49,758 nt of DNA from Candidatus Moraniibacteriota bacterium (GCA_023229615.1 JALNYX010000003.1:1-49758); one strand, 5' to 3'. Positions 9,334-18,807 are shown, counted from the stretch's first letter. Numbers and translations: made by a program. The notes: generated by a model not told the origin, from the sequence alone.

Positions 9334-10391
9334 TATTAAACACATATCTTACATTTATAAAAGATTCTTTTCTAAATATTTTTCTTAGTAAAAACTATGA
9401 TCTTTTTTATGTTGTGGAAAATGCAAACTGGTCAACGGACTGGGATGGAAAATATATAGTAGATAATTTAAACAAACAAAAACTAATCAGAAGCAGAATT
9501 ACAACGACAACATTTGGGTTGAGGAATAAAATACTGCATTTTGGCTCAGTAAATACATTTATTTCTGAGAATGGTCCGAAAATAATTCATCCATCAAACA
9601 AAATAATCCTCACTTGGTTTCACGTATCTCCAAATGATCCAAGAATAAAATACATTCCAGAATTAAATACCAAGGCACAAGCAATTCACACATCTTGCAA
9701 TTTAACAAAAAATAAGCTCATCCAGTTAGGTCTAGAAGAAGAAAAAATCATTGTTATTCCATTAGGCGTTGATTTGAGCATATTTCAACCATGCACATCT
9801 TCCGAAAAATTAAAAATAAGAAAAGAACTTGGACTTCCTCAAAATAAAATAATCATTGGGTCATTTCAAAAAGACGGCAACGGATGGAAGGAAGGACTAA
9901 CACCAAAAATGATCAAAGGTCCGGATATTTTCTGCGATATCATCGAAAGATTAGCGGAAAGATTGCCAATCTATGCTTTATTAACCGGTCCCGCAAGAGG
10001 CTATGTAAAAAAAAGGCTCGAAAATGCACACATTCCCTATAAACATAAGTTTTTAAAAAATTATCCCGATATCATAAATTTTTATAAAGCATTGGATCTT
10101 TATTTGGTAACATCTAGGGCGGAAGGCGGCCCAAAAGCCCTTCTAGAGTCAATGGCATGCGGAATTCCCATCATTTCCACTTCCGTCGGAATGACTCCTG
10201 ACATAATAATTGATTTACAAAATGGAATAATAATTGACACTGATATAAAAAATTCAACTGAAAAAATTATTTCTCTTATTGAGGACAATGAGAAGCTGGA
10301 AAAAATATTAAAGAAAGAAATTGAGGCCATAAAAAAATTTAATTGGGAAAAAATAGCAATAGAATATTTTGAAAAAATATATGAAAAATAA
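9330..10391 (+). CDS. GT4-family glycosyltransferase
   Basis: A 353-aa GT-B enzyme. It has the domain-linker pattern VIPLGVDLSIF, the nucleotide-side strand IIIGSFQKDG, and the donor motif AEGGPKALLESMACGIPIIS. The N-terminal domain contains YVVENANWSTDWDG, a sequence resembling GT4 enzymes of O-chain operons. It overlaps the upstream methyltransferase by 4 bp and runs 11-23 bp into the next one. Its function is sugar addition to the operon's polysaccharide. Confidence 0.85.
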   Translation: MILNTYLTFIKDSFLNIFLSKNYDLFYVVENANWSTDWDGKYIVDNLNKQKLIRSRITTTTFGLRNKILHFGSVNTFISENGPKIIHPSNKIILTWFHVSPNDPRIKYIPELNTKAQAIHTSCNLTKNKLIQLGLEEEKIIVIPLGVDLSIFQPCTSSEKLKIRKELGLPQNKIIIGSFQKDGNGWKEGLTPKMIKGPDIFCDIIERLAERLPIYALLTGPARGYVKKRLENAHIPYKHKFLKNYPDIINFYKALDLYLVTSRAEGGPKALLESMACGIPIISTSVGMTPDIIIDLQNGIIIDTDIKNSTEKIISLIEDNEKLEKILKKEIEAIKKFNWEKIAIEYFEKIYEK

Positions 10392-11196
10392 ACAACAGAC
10401 ATTACACACTAATCAAGAAAACATCGCCGCGTTTAAGAAGGAAATAAAAAAAGCGTCCAATAGTAGCAATGAATCATTTTTGACCTGGTTTAATGATAAT
10501 GAAAATATTGATTCAATGATATCTTCTGGGTATAAAAATTTCTTTTGCTCCATATTAAATAAAAATATATATAACCTAACAAAAAATAATTCTTCGCAAT
10601 TAACTGCGGTTGAAATAGGTTGTGGAAGCGGAAGAGTACTCAATGCTGCTGCGAAATACTTTAAATATGTCATAGGATTAGATATACACGAAAATCTCAA
10701 CATGACGAAGGAATTTCTAATTCAATTAGGAAATAAAAATTTTGAATTGAAAAAGATCCAAGATAAAAAATTTCCGTTAGAAAATAATAGCATTGATTTT
10801 ATTTATTCCTTTATTGTTTTTCAGCATTTATTAAAATTAGAAACCTTTGAAGAATATTCCAGAGAAATATCAATAAAAATGAAAAAAAATGGATTAGCAA
10901 TGATTTATTTCGGAAGGCCACGTTTTTTTTCTAAAATAATTTTAAGGTACAAAACAGTGAATTATTTTTTAATGATTTTGGATAAAATATTATTTGAAAA
11001 TTTATACATCAATTTATTTAAAAATGGATATTTAGAATATCCGAATGCTGAAGCAAATGATATAAACCTCGTTGTTTCTTTAAAAAAAGCCCGGGAAATA
11101 TTTTTATCGAATAAATTAATCATCATAGACAAGGGAACATCACCAAGGGATAATTATTTCGGCACTCAATATTTCATGGCACTCAAAAAAAAATAA
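10381..11196 (+). CDS. Class I SAM-dependent methyltransferase
   Basis: About 271 aa. ATGs at 10369 and 10381 are both possible; 10381 is preferred because it gives the shorter overlap (ATGAAAAATAA) with the upstream stop. The core has motif I AVEIGCGSGRVLNAA, the strand-2 acidic residue in VIGLDIHENLN, and FIYSFIVFQHLL at motif IV. The C-terminal extension is very AT-rich. It is the third methyltransferase of the operon and a probable sugar or chain-end methylase; the acceptor is not identifiable. Confidence 0.8.
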   Translation: MKNKQQTLHTNQENIAAFKKEIKKASNSSNESFLTWFNDNENIDSMISSGYKNFFCSILNKNIYNLTKNNSSQLTAVEIGCGSGRVLNAAAKYFKYVIGLDIHENLNMTKEFLIQLGNKNFELKKIQDKKFPLENNSIDFIYSFIVFQHLLKLETFEEYSREISIKMKKNGLAMIYFGRPRFFSKIILRYKTVNYFLMILDKILFENLYINLFKNGYLEYPNAEANDINLVVSLKKAREIFLSNKLIIIDKGTSPRDNYFGTQYFMALKKK

Positions 11197-11203
11197 ATCG
11201 CAT

Positions 11204-12286
11204 ATGGATACATTGTTATCAAAAAAAATTGAATGGTTACATACCCTTAAAAAAAATATTCCATTTTTTTTAAAAAAAATCCAAAGCAAAAAATATGGTT
11301 TTTTTTCCTACTCCCTATCTGGAGATATTTATGATGAAAAAAATAAATGGGGACTTGGAAATACCGTTTTTGCAATCAAAATATATTATACTCTTGGATT
11401 ATTAGATAATCTACCTAAAAAAGAAAAACGCATTCTATCTGATTTCATTAAATCATTTCAAAACACGGATGGTTCTTTTCATGACCCTATAATAAAAAAT
11501 GGTTTATTCCTTGCAAACATAATATCATCATTTAAAGGCCTTGAATCATACAAAAATCAAATCATACGAGCTGAAACAAGGCAAAGTTTATCGGCATTAA
11601 AGCTACTCAACGAAAAACCTATTTTAGAGTATCAAAATTTTCCGCAAACAGAAAAAGATATCTTAAACTACATAGAGAAACTCGACTGGAAAAAACCATG
11701 GGGCGCAGGAAGTCACTTCAGTCACCTGCTTTTCTTTTTGCATAATAGTAATTTAAAAAACAAAAATAAATTGATTGATTTTTCAATAAACCAAATAAAC
11801 CGCATACAAAATTCCCGGGATGGATCATGGTACAAAGGAAAACCGAATCCGCAACAAAAAATAAATGGAGCGATGAAGATAATAACAGGACTTGTCGCTG
11901 CAGAAAAATACAGTTTCAACTATTCAAAAAAATTAATAGATCTATGCCTATCTGAAAAAAACAATCGACACGCCTGCGATAATTTCAATATCGTATATGT
12001 TCTTAAATATGCAAATGCAATAAACAAATCTAATTATAGATATGACGAAATAGTAGATTTTTGCTATAATAGACTAGAAACCTATCATAACTATTAGCAT
12101 CCTAAACATGGAGGATTTTCTTTTTATAAAAATAAAGCAAATGACATCTATTATGGCACAAAAATAACCAAAGGATTAAATGAGCCCGATATTCATGGCA
12201 CTGTAATGTTTTTATGGGGAATTTCGATAATAGCTCAAGTAACAGGAATGAATAAAGAATTGCAACTAAAAGAATTTATAACATAA
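11204..12286 (+). pseudogene. Terpene-cyclase/prenyltransferase-like alpha-toroid protein interrupted by TAG
   Basis: The first open segment (11204-12097, 297 aa) shows squalene-cyclase/prenyltransferase-type helical repeats such as WGLGNTVFA and FQNTDGSFHDP (a QW/DGSF-like motif), then ends at TAG (12095-12097). The same frame continues for 62 sense codons to TAA at 12284-12286, reading HPKHGGFSFYKNKAND and then EPDIHGTVMFLWG. GGFSFY and EPDIHGT look like the missing last repeats of this fold, so the true gene is about 360 aa. One C-to-T change (CAG to TAG) would explain the break. Readthrough or a sequencing error remain possible. TAG is used as an ordinary stop elsewhere in the window. The role in the glycan operon is unknown. 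Confidence 0.72.
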
Positions 12287-12291
12287 ACCCA

Positions 12292-13401
12292 ATGAAAGTT
12301 AGCTTAAATACAAGATTTATTGATGGACCAGCGGGTGGAGGAATGCAGTTCGCTAATTATCTCAAAACATATCTTAAAAAAAAGGATGTGCAGGTCATCA
12401 ATCACCTGAAAGACAAGGATATTGACATAATCTTGCACATTTCACCATTCCCCCACCTTATGTCAGTTGCCTCATACTCATATTTTGATGCGGCTATTTA
12501 CAAAATCAACCACCCTTCCACAATCATAGTTCAACGCATAAATGAATGCGATGAAAGAAAGGGGACGAATTACATAAATACCTTACTGGTTGATGTCAGT
12601 AGATATTCCGATTTTGTTGTGTATATAGCCAGTTGGCTCAAGCCCTTAATGGAAAAAAATGGGCTTAGCAAAGAAATTCCATCAAGAATAATATTAAACG
12701 GTGCGGACTCCAACATCTTTAATCAAAACAACAAACTAATTTGGAACAACAAGGGTAAGCTTAGAATAGTTACCCATCACTGGGGTGGTAATTATTTCAA
12801 AGGACATGACATTTATAAAAGACTAGATGAGCTCCTTGAAAATCCAAACTATAAAAATATTTTTGAATTCACTTTCATAGGTAATTACCCAAAAGATATT
12901 TCATACAAAAACACGAATATCATTCCGCCTTTATCTGGCGCAATACTGGCTGACGAATTGAAGAAACACCACATCTATTTAACCGCTTCAAGAAACGAGC
13001 CGGCTGGCATGCATCATATCGAAGGCACTCTCTGTGGGCTTCCACTGCTTTATGTAAATTCCGGCGCGCTTCCGGAATATTGTTCGGGATTTGGAATTGA
13101 ATTTAACGAGAAAAATTTTGAAGAAAAGTTATTGCAAATACATAAAGAATATGATATCTGGGAAGAAAAAATAAAAGCCTACAAAAATACTTCTGATAAA
13201 ATGTGCGAGGAATTCCATGAGCTATTCATTAAATTACATGCTAAAAAAAATACATCCGCTAAAATAAATAGCATAACAAAATTGGCAAAAATATTCTCTA
13301 TACAATTAAATCGCCTTATTTACCTGTTAAAAATAATTTATATAAAATTTAACTTATTCATAAAAAATGAACGAACAAAAATATCTAATTCAACAAAATA
13401 G
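12292..13401 (+). CDS. GT4-like glycosyltransferase
   Basis: A 369-aa GT-B protein. It opens with KVSLNTRFIDGPAGGGMQFA, the glycine-rich loop of GT4 enzymes. The linker IILNGADSNIF and the donor region RNEPAGMHHIEGTLCGLP (an E-x-type motif) support the assignment. A lysine-rich, hydrophobic C-terminal tail (about residues 325-360) may bind the membrane surface. Only 5 bp separate it from the interrupted cyclase-like gene, and its end overlaps the putative start of the next methyltransferase. The reaction is sugar transfer; specificity is unknown. Confidence 0.82.
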   Translation: MKVSLNTRFIDGPAGGGMQFANYLKTYLKKKDVQVINHLKDKDIDIILHISPFPHLMSVASYSYFDAAIYKINHPSTIIVQRINECDERKGTNYINTLLVDVSRYSDFVVYIASWLKPLMEKNGLSKEIPSRIILNGADSNIFNQNNKLIWNNKGKLRIVTHHWGGNYFKGHDIYKRLDELLENPNYKNIFEFTFIGNYPKDISYKNTNIIPPLSGAILADELKKHHIYLTASRNEPAGMHHIEGTLCGLPLLYVNSGALPEYCSGFGIEFNEKNFEEKLLQIHKEYDIWEEKIKAYKNTSDKMCEEFHELFIKLHAKKNTSAKINSITKLAKIFSIQLNRLIYLLKIIYIKFNLFIKNERTKISNSTK

Positions 13402-14018
13402 CACTATCTATGAGCAAGAAGCATACATGACCGTCCCGCGCTGGTCAACTTATAGTATGGTCATAAAAAGAGGTTATGCGCTTGAAGCCGAAAACCATAC
13501 TCGAACTAGGTCCAGGAAATAACATCGTAACAAACATTCTCAAAACAATGAATTATGATGTTAAAACTCTTGATTTTGACAATTCCACTAAGCCAGATTA
13601 CAATTTGAGCATAACTGACGAAAAAATAGATAGCATAGGAACATTTGATTTAATTATAGCCTCGCAAGTCTTAGAACACATACAATACAAAGATTTCACT
13701 AAGGCGCTGAAAAATTTAAGTAAAATTTCAACGAATTTAATTTTAACTCTGCCCCACACAACAATAAATTCATTTACCATTTCCCTATCCCTTAAAATAC
13801 CTACGCTTAAAAAAATTACATTTTCAAAGAAATTTTTCTATAAAAAAGTTAACCACAAATTCAATGGTCTGCATTACTGGGAAATTGGAAAGAAGGATTT
13901 TCCAGTAAAAAAAATATCTAGCGACATCCAAAAATCAGGATGGATTATTCAGGCAGAATTTTTGAATGACGAAAATCCATTCCATTATTTTTTCATATTA
14001 AAAAAAACCTATGTTTAG
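13367..14018 (+). pseudogene. SAM methyltransferase with apparent +1 frameshift
   Basis: From ATG 13476 the sequence encodes a 180-aa methyltransferase core starting MRLKPKTILELGPGNN, with motif I only nine residues from the start. Such enzymes normally carry 30-50 residues before it. Upstream, from ATG 13367, a different frame encodes MNEQKYLIQQNSTIYEQEAY and then MTVPRWSTYSMVIKR, a plausible missing N-terminus. The frames join if one G is removed in AGAGGTTATG (about 13470-13477), giving VIKR-VMRLKPKT. It could be a real mutation, a sequencing indel, or a slippage site; alternatively the short form is functional. LIIASQVLEHI is motif IV. It overlaps the next gene by 8 bp. Confidence 0.65.
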
Positions 14019-14667
14019 TAATATACAATATTATTTTTGGGCTAGCTATAGACGAAAAATAATTGATAAACTCTCGGAAAAAAATAAATCTTTGTATACG
14101 GGAGTAGTTTTAGATATCGGAGGAAGAGACCGCGGTAAATTCAAAAAACCCAAAAAAAAAGTCGAAAACTGGATATTTGCCGATATTGAAGAAAAACATA
14201 ATCCAGACATGGTTTTGGATGTCATGGATATGCATGCTATTGCTAATAACAGCATTGATATAATCAGCGCCCTGGAACTCTTTGAGCACGTTAGCGTTCC
14301 CGAAAAAGGTATCGCTGAATGTTCTCGGGTGTTAAAAAATGGAGGTCTGCTTATTATTTCCATGCCATTTATGTATGGAACACATGCTGATCCATATGAT
14401 TTTCAGAGATGGACGAAAGCTAAGTGGGAATTAGTTCTTAATGAAAATAATTTAAATGTATTGAAAATTGAAGAAATGGGTTTTTTCTTTACCGTACTGA
14501 TGGATGCAATAAAAAATTTTTTAAAAAAATCCCATCGTATTTTTCGATACATTTCATATTGCTTTTACCCGATTTTCGATATAATCGCATCGCTTGATAA
14601 CATCAACAGCAAAAACCCCATCCTCAAATCATATGTAGGTGGTTATTTTATTATTGCAAAAAAATAA
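14011..14667 (+). CDS. Class I SAM-dependent methyltransferase
   Basis: A 218-aa Methyltransf_11-like protein. It has an unusual motif I, VVLDIGGRDRGKFKKP (GGRDRG in place of GxGxG), then NPDMVLDVMDMHAIANNSID and LELFEHV. The pattern, including YGTHADPYDFQRWT, is common in methyltransferases of polysaccharide clusters. It is the last gene of the + operon and ends 11 bp before the convergent flippase; no strong hairpin is evident between them. Confidence 0.8.
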   Translation: MFSNIQYYFWASYRRKIIDKLSEKNKSLYTGVVLDIGGRDRGKFKKPKKKVENWIFADIEEKHNPDMVLDVMDMHAIANNSIDIISALELFEHVSVPEKGIAECSRVLKNGGLLIISMPFMYGTHADPYDFQRWTKAKWELVLNENNLNVLKIEEMGFFFTVLMDAIKNFLKKSHRIFRYISYCFYPIFDIIASLDNINSKNPILKSYVGGYFIIAKK

Positions 14668-14678
14668 AATCACAATTT

Positions 14679-15995
14679 TCAGCCATCTTCCGTAGATTCT
14701 TCATACAAAATAGTTGCGAAGTTCAAAAAAAATAATACCAAAATCAATAAATTATACGAAATCACCGCACCAATTAACTTGAATTTATAAATTAGAAACA
14801 AACTCATTCCCAATCTAATTACCTGGAAAATCGGCCCCGAAACAAGTATTGTTAATCTTTTTTTACTTGCTTGCGCATAATAGCCAAAAAAAATTGTTGG
14901 GATGATAAACAAAATCGCCAAGGCATAATATCTAGAAATATCGTAATATTCAACATATACATCTCCAAATAAGAATTTATTCACAATTGGCACCAAAACA
15001 AAATAAACCGAAGCCATTAGTGCTGAAATAAGCATCATCACAATAAACAGTTTTTTATATATAAAAACAATGCTTTTTATTCCATAATTCATTACAGACA
15101 TTTTAGGAATTGCAACTGAAACAAAGACTTTCGCTATATCTTTATATTTATTTGCCAATAAAGAAATTATGACATATGCCGCCAATGTACTTGGACCCAA
15201 TAATATTCCAACCAACACATTGTCAATATTGTTAGCAATAATTCCCAAAAAATTTATTTTTGTCAAAAACCATCCATATTTAATAGTGCCAGAGTCTGTT
15301 TTCTCGTTTTCAATATATTTCAAACTCTTGAAATAATAATAACCATTGAAAAAAGTATAGGAAGCCAAATACATTACTACAATCGGAATCAACTTATCTC
15401 TATTTAAAAAAACAACCACTATAGTCGTGACGGCATTCAGTGTCATTTGCACTGAAGAATATTTCGTCGAAATATCAAACCTACTTTTGCCTTGTAAAAA
15501 AGCATCCCAAGTATTGGGAGCATAAAAAAATGGAAAGAATACCGATGCAATCATAAAAGCAACTCCCAATGAATGGCTTTGATAAATATAGTAATAACCC
15601 CCAATAAACAATAAAATAGGAGTCCCAAGCAAGCTCCAAAAAAAACTCATCCGAACAACCTTTTTATAATCTCCGTCATATCCCCTCGCAACAGATTGAG
15701 TAATTGCAGTATTTAAACCAGGAATTGATAAGATAGAAACAATTGACAGAACAGACAAAACAAATTGGTATTGACCGAAAATTTCCTGTGAAGCGAGGCG
15801 AGCGAAAGATATAGAAATAGACAATCCTGCAATCATACCTATTATCTGTCTAACGGCCACCCAGAATCCATTCTTAACAAAATAGGTCAAATCCAAACCA
15901 ATTATTTTTCCCCATTTTTTAGTCAATTTGAATATTTTATCTTGCAAATTCTTAATCATAGTATTTTTCCAATTTGTTTGAATGCCTGCTTTCAC
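14679..15995 (-). CDS. Wzx-like oligosaccharide flippase
   Basis: A 438-aa protein with about twelve hydrophobic helices, of the MOP-superfamily polysaccharide flippase type (Wzx/RfbX). It is expected to flip the lipid-linked glycan made by the adjacent operon across the membrane. The N-terminal amphipathic stretch is followed by FVKNGFWVAVRQIIGMIAGL and SFARLASQEIFGQYQFVLSV, typical of the first two helices (A-x-x-[FY]-G-x-Y/F). ATG at 15995 or 15959 are both possible starts; the latter begins MIKNLQDK. It converges with the + operon, so it is transcribed separately. Confidence 0.85.
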   Translation of the reverse strand: MKAGIQTNWKNTMIKNLQDKIFKLTKKWGKIIGLDLTYFVKNGFWVAVRQIIGMIAGLSISISFARLASQEIFGQYQFVLSVLSIVSILSIPGLNTAITQSVARGYDGDYKKVVRMSFFWSLLGTPILLFIGGYYYIYQSHSLGVAFMIASVFFPFFYAPNTWDAFLQGKSRFDISTKYSSVQMTLNAVTTIVVVFLNRDKLIPIVVMYLASYTFFNGYYYFKSLKYIENEKTDSGTIKYGWFLTKINFLGIIANNIDNVLVGILLGPSTLAAYVIISLLANKYKDIAKVFVSVAIPKMSVMNYGIKSIVFIYKKLFIVMMLISALMASVYFVLVPIVNKFLFGDVYVEYYDISRYYALAILFIIPTIFFGYYAQASKKRLTILVSGPIFQVIRLGMSLFLIYKFKLIGAVISYNLLILVLFFLNFATILYEESTEDG

Positions 15996-16058
15996 TTATT
16001 AGTTATCATTTTTGATTACCTTTTAATGATATTTTTAAACAAAAAAAGTATTCCGCTT

Positions 16059-16148
16059 TCATCTTTCAAACCCTTTCAGATATTCCGGTAGTTTCAAAAT
16101 CCATTGGGCTTGCTGGGGGTAAAAAAGAAATCTTTCCACATCTTTCAT
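16059..16148 (-). CDS. Possible 29-aa small protein
   Basis: Its ATG follows directly after the TAG of the upstream HTH-phosphoribosyltransferase (TAGATG), a coupling-type arrangement. The product is 29 aa, amphipathic and aromatic (for example WILKLPEYLKGFER). No family is recognised. It could equally be a chance frame. Confidence 0.25.
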   Translation of the reverse strand: MKDVERFLFYPQQAQWILKLPEYLKGFER

Positions 16149-17117
16149 CTACACCTCGCTAATTATATCAAAACCCTTGAAACTTCCCGTAATTGAAAGT
16201 CCGATAACTTTCTTTGCCGTTCCTCTTTCTTTTATTTTTCCGGCAGTTTCATTCAGCGTCGCCCCCGAACCAACAGCATCATCAATAAGTAAGATATTTT
16301 TATACTTGCCGAATTCATTGATTACGATAGTTTTTTGAGCGTTTTCAATTCTATCTTTTAATTTATTCAAAGTCTTTTGTGGTACAGCAATATCAGTTTT
16401 CACCTTTACAATTGAGATTTTTCTAATATCCAAATGAAGATTTTTTTCCAGCTCCTTCATAAATTGCACTTCGCGCTTCACCGTGGGAGGAATAAATCCT
16501 ACGGCATCAATTTTATATCGCTTGATTAGCTTATTAACCGAATCACGAATATCTTCCGCCAATTCTTTCATAAGTTTTTTGTTTTGACTTTGTTTTGCAT
16601 ATAAAAGCAACTGACCGAGTTTTGTTTTTCCAAACCTTTCAATACTGTAAAATTCAAGATAAAAAACTTCATCTAAATTTACTTCATCGAAAGTAGATTT
16701 GAATTTTAACATTCCATTAAAAAAGCCGTTCTTCCTGAAAGATTGATATTTTTCCAACGTTTTTACATACTCATTTGCAGTTTTCTCAATGGAAAGATTA
16801 TTATTCTTACACCAATAAATAAAACCTTCCACTCCCTGTTTTCGCTCCCCGAAAGGAGTAATAATTAAATACTTTTTTTCAATAACCGATCTTGCGCTTC
16901 CAATTATTCCATCCGCCTGAATTTCTTCCTTTTCTCCTTTGGGCAAATAAAATACTTTCGGGGGTTTTCCAATTTTATAGACTTTATCTTCCGCCAGAAG
17001 ATTGCTGAGCTGTTTTGAAACCGCCATCCTGCTTATATTCAAATAATCCACCAACTCATTTACAGTTGCCTGCTTATTCATTCCGAGATATTCCAATATT
17101 TTTTCAGAGGTTTTCAT
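16149..17117 (-). CDS. HTH-domain phosphoribosyltransferase regulator
   Basis: A 322-aa fusion. Residues 1-60 form a winged helix (ATVNELVDYLNISRMAVSKQ, recognition helix about 29-41), and the C-terminal third carries the PRPP-binding loop ILLIDDAVGSGAT at 275-287, typical of type I phosphoribosyltransferases. The middle section is helical. Like PurR or PyrR-type proteins, the PRTase fold may sense PRPP or a nucleotide and control DNA binding rather than catalyse. The start at 17117 is preceded by a perfect 22-bp operator-like inverted repeat that would cover the transcription start, so autoregulation is likely. The gene ends in TAG, overlapping nothing. Ligand and regulon are unknown. Confidence 0.75.
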   Translation of the reverse strand: MKTSEKILEYLGMNKQATVNELVDYLNISRMAVSKQLSNLLAEDKVYKIGKPPKVFYLPKGEKEEIQADGIIGSARSVIEKKYLIITPFGERKQGVEGFIYWCKNNNLSIEKTANEYVKTLEKYQSFRKNGFFNGMLKFKSTFDEVNLDEVFYLEFYSIERFGKTKLGQLLLYAKQSQNKKLMKELAEDIRDSVNKLIKRYKIDAVGFIPPTVKREVQFMKELEKNLHLDIRKISIVKVKTDIAVPQKTLNKLKDRIENAQKTIVINEFGKYKNILLIDDAVGSGATLNETAGKIKERGTAKKVIGLSITGSFKGFDIISEV

Positions 17118-17126
17118 AAAGTTTAC

Positions 17127-17176
17127 AGTTTACAGTATATTGTAAACTATTACATAATAATATTATATTTTGTCAA
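17127..17176 (-). promoter_or_regulatory. Promoter and operator of the HTH-PRTase gene
   Basis: On the minus strand TTGACA (17171-17176) and TGTAAT (17149-17154) are 16 bp apart. Just downstream, AGTTTACA (17127-17134) and TGTAAACT (17141-17148) form a perfect inverted repeat around GTATAT. An extra half-site GTTTACA lies at 17121-17127. This is a classic repressor site over the transcription start, 9 bp before the start codon. Confidence 0.7.
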
Positions 17177-17208
17177 ATTTATTTCAAAAGATTTTTTTTT
17201 TACATTTT

Positions 17209-17267
17209 ACGTTTCCGTAAAACATAAAATATTATGAATTGCGGAAACGTGTTTAATGTGTCACATT
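17209..17267. repeat. Cluster of palindromes in an intergenic region
   Basis: ACGTTTCCG (17209-17217) and CGGAAACGT (17242-17250) form a 9-bp inverted repeat. The perfect 13-bp palindrome AATGTGTCACATT follows at 17255-17267. Both lie between two divergent genes, so they may be operators or a hairpin. The TGTGTCA core resembles the arm of the 36-bp elements at 28-33 kb but does not continue into it. Confidence 0.45.
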
Positions 17268-17303
17268 TGCATTGAGTCGCCTGACAATTGTCATTATACC
17301 ACT

Positions 17304-17331
17304 TTTACTAAATCGGAAAAAGCGGTATACT
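17304..17331 (+). promoter_or_regulatory. Putative promoter of the DUF2142-like gene
   Basis: TTTACT (17304-17309) and TATACT (17326-17331) lie 16 bp apart. The ATG at 17339 begins only 7 bp after the -10, so the mRNA would be leaderless, and no Shine-Dalgarno sequence is present. The perfect palindrome TGACAATTGTCA lies just upstream. Confidence 0.45.
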
Positions 17332-17338
17332 GAATAAT

Positions 17339-18796
17339 ATGAAATTCACTCAATTCAACAAAGATTTTTGGAAAAAACCGGGATTTGTCCTGTTTTTGAT
17401 TTTATTTTCTTTCTTTCTCAGGGAGGTTTTTTTGGCTTCGGTTTTCCCTATTTTCTCTGGTCAAGATGAAGCTCGGCATTACAACTCCATTCAATATCTC
17501 GCCGAACCAAAAGAAAAAACCTGGGAAATCACCAAAAACAAAGACTCCAGGAGCAAAAAAGATTTTTCAACATATAATTTCTCTGAAGAAATCCAAAACA
17601 CCGGAAACACCTCCGGCATCAGCAATACTCGCCGAACATTCGACCGAATGAATTTTCCCGCCGGAAGCGTTGGGGAGAATGAAAATCAAATAACCTCAAA
17701 AATATGGAGTCAAAACAATCTGAATTCCCCTCCTGACATCGTAAAAGGATCTTTCTATCACGCATTAAACACTCCTATTGAAAAATTATTCGGGAATAAA
17801 AGCATCTTAGTCAGATTTTACTTAATCCGCATTTTTTCAGCATTGCTTGGCACACTTTTCATCCTCATTTCCTATTTTATTTTCAAAAATAGCGGATTTT
17901 CCACGAAACACTCCTTAATTATATCTACTGTTATCTCTTTTCAACCAAAATTATCCGCCTATTTTACCAACATAAACTACGATACTCTGCAGATACTTAT
18001 GTTTGCTCTTTTCACTCTCGGTGGCGTACTTTTTCTGAAAAAAGGACTCGGCTGGAAAAATTCAATATTATTAGTTGCATCACTCGCCATCGGAGTTATG
18101 AATAAAGGAACCGCGCTGATGATGTTTCCTGTCCTAGTTGGACTTACCATTTTCTGGTTTGTTCAGAAATACCAATCAGGAGAAATAAAGAAAAAATATA
18201 TCATTCCCGTTGTTCTTCTTTTTCTCGTGGCGATTTCCGCACTCAATTGGAAATTTGAATTGCGCGGATTTGCCCCCAAAACCGAACATGGGACAATTTC
18301 GGAAATTACCGCCTCTCTTTCTGAATATCTTTCCAAAAGCCTGCCGAAAATTGACTCTTCTGCTAAAAATTATTGGGGGAATTTGGATTGGAACCGCAAT
18401 GATTATTCAGAAGTTTTCATTCGCGTCATTTGGCTTGTGGAATTATTTTCTGCTATTGGGGTCATTTGGCTTTTGTTTTCCAAAAAACCTCTGCCATTTC
18501 TGCCAGAAAAAAAGTACGTTTGGTTTTTTCTGGGAATGATTGCCGCTTTGCAATTCGGAATCCGATTTTATGACTGGAAAATTTTCTCAATATTGGGAAC
18601 GCTGGATTTGGGAACTCCGGGAAGATATTTCCTTCCGACAATCACCTCGCATATGGCGCTGGTTTTTGCGGGATTGGGAATGATTTTGCGCAAAGAAAAA
18701 TATTTGAATTTTGCTTTGCTTTTCTGGCTTCTTCTGATGTTTGCTTTTTCAATGTATCTGACATTTGATGTTATCGTTCCGAGATTCTACTTATAA
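17339..18796 (+). CDS. Polytopic membrane protein, DUF2142/GT-C-like
   Basis: A 485-aa protein with about eleven hydrophobic segments. After the first helix, the outward loop reads PIFSGQDEARHYNSIQYLAE, matching the acidic, histidine-containing loop (xDExxHxxxxxxLAE) of DUF2142 and related GT-C-type proteins. A long hydrophilic stretch follows (residues 55-140). This suggests a polyprenyl-phosphate-sugar-dependent glycosyltransferase acting outside the membrane. It is followed 11 bp later by a two-helix protein that may be its partner. The substrate is unknown. Confidence 0.65.
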   Translation: MKFTQFNKDFWKKPGFVLFLILFSFFLREVFLASVFPIFSGQDEARHYNSIQYLAEPKEKTWEITKNKDSRSKKDFSTYNFSEEIQNTGNTSGISNTRRTFDRMNFPAGSVGENENQITSKIWSQNNLNSPPDIVKGSFYHALNTPIEKLFGNKSILVRFYLIRIFSALLGTLFILISYFIFKNSGFSTKHSLIISTVISFQPKLSAYFTNINYDTLQILMFALFTLGGVLFLKKGLGWKNSILLVASLAIGVMNKGTALMMFPVLVGLTIFWFVQKYQSGEIKKKYIIPVVLLFLVAISALNWKFELRGFAPKTEHGTISEITASLSEYLSKSLPKIDSSAKNYWGNLDWNRNDYSEVFIRVIWLVELFSAIGVIWLLFSKKPLPFLPEKKYVWFFLGMIAALQFGIRFYDWKIFSILGTLDLGTPGRYFLPTITSHMALVFAGLGMILRKEKYLNFALLFWLLLMFAFSMYLTFDVIVPRFYL

Positions 18797-18807
18797 AAAA
18801 ATATTTT

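Noticed and set aside
11204..12286. Genome-wide recoding of TAG or TGA
   Set aside because: TAG ends the repeat protein and the HTH-PRTase, and TGA ends several glycosyltransferases, all at correct family lengths.
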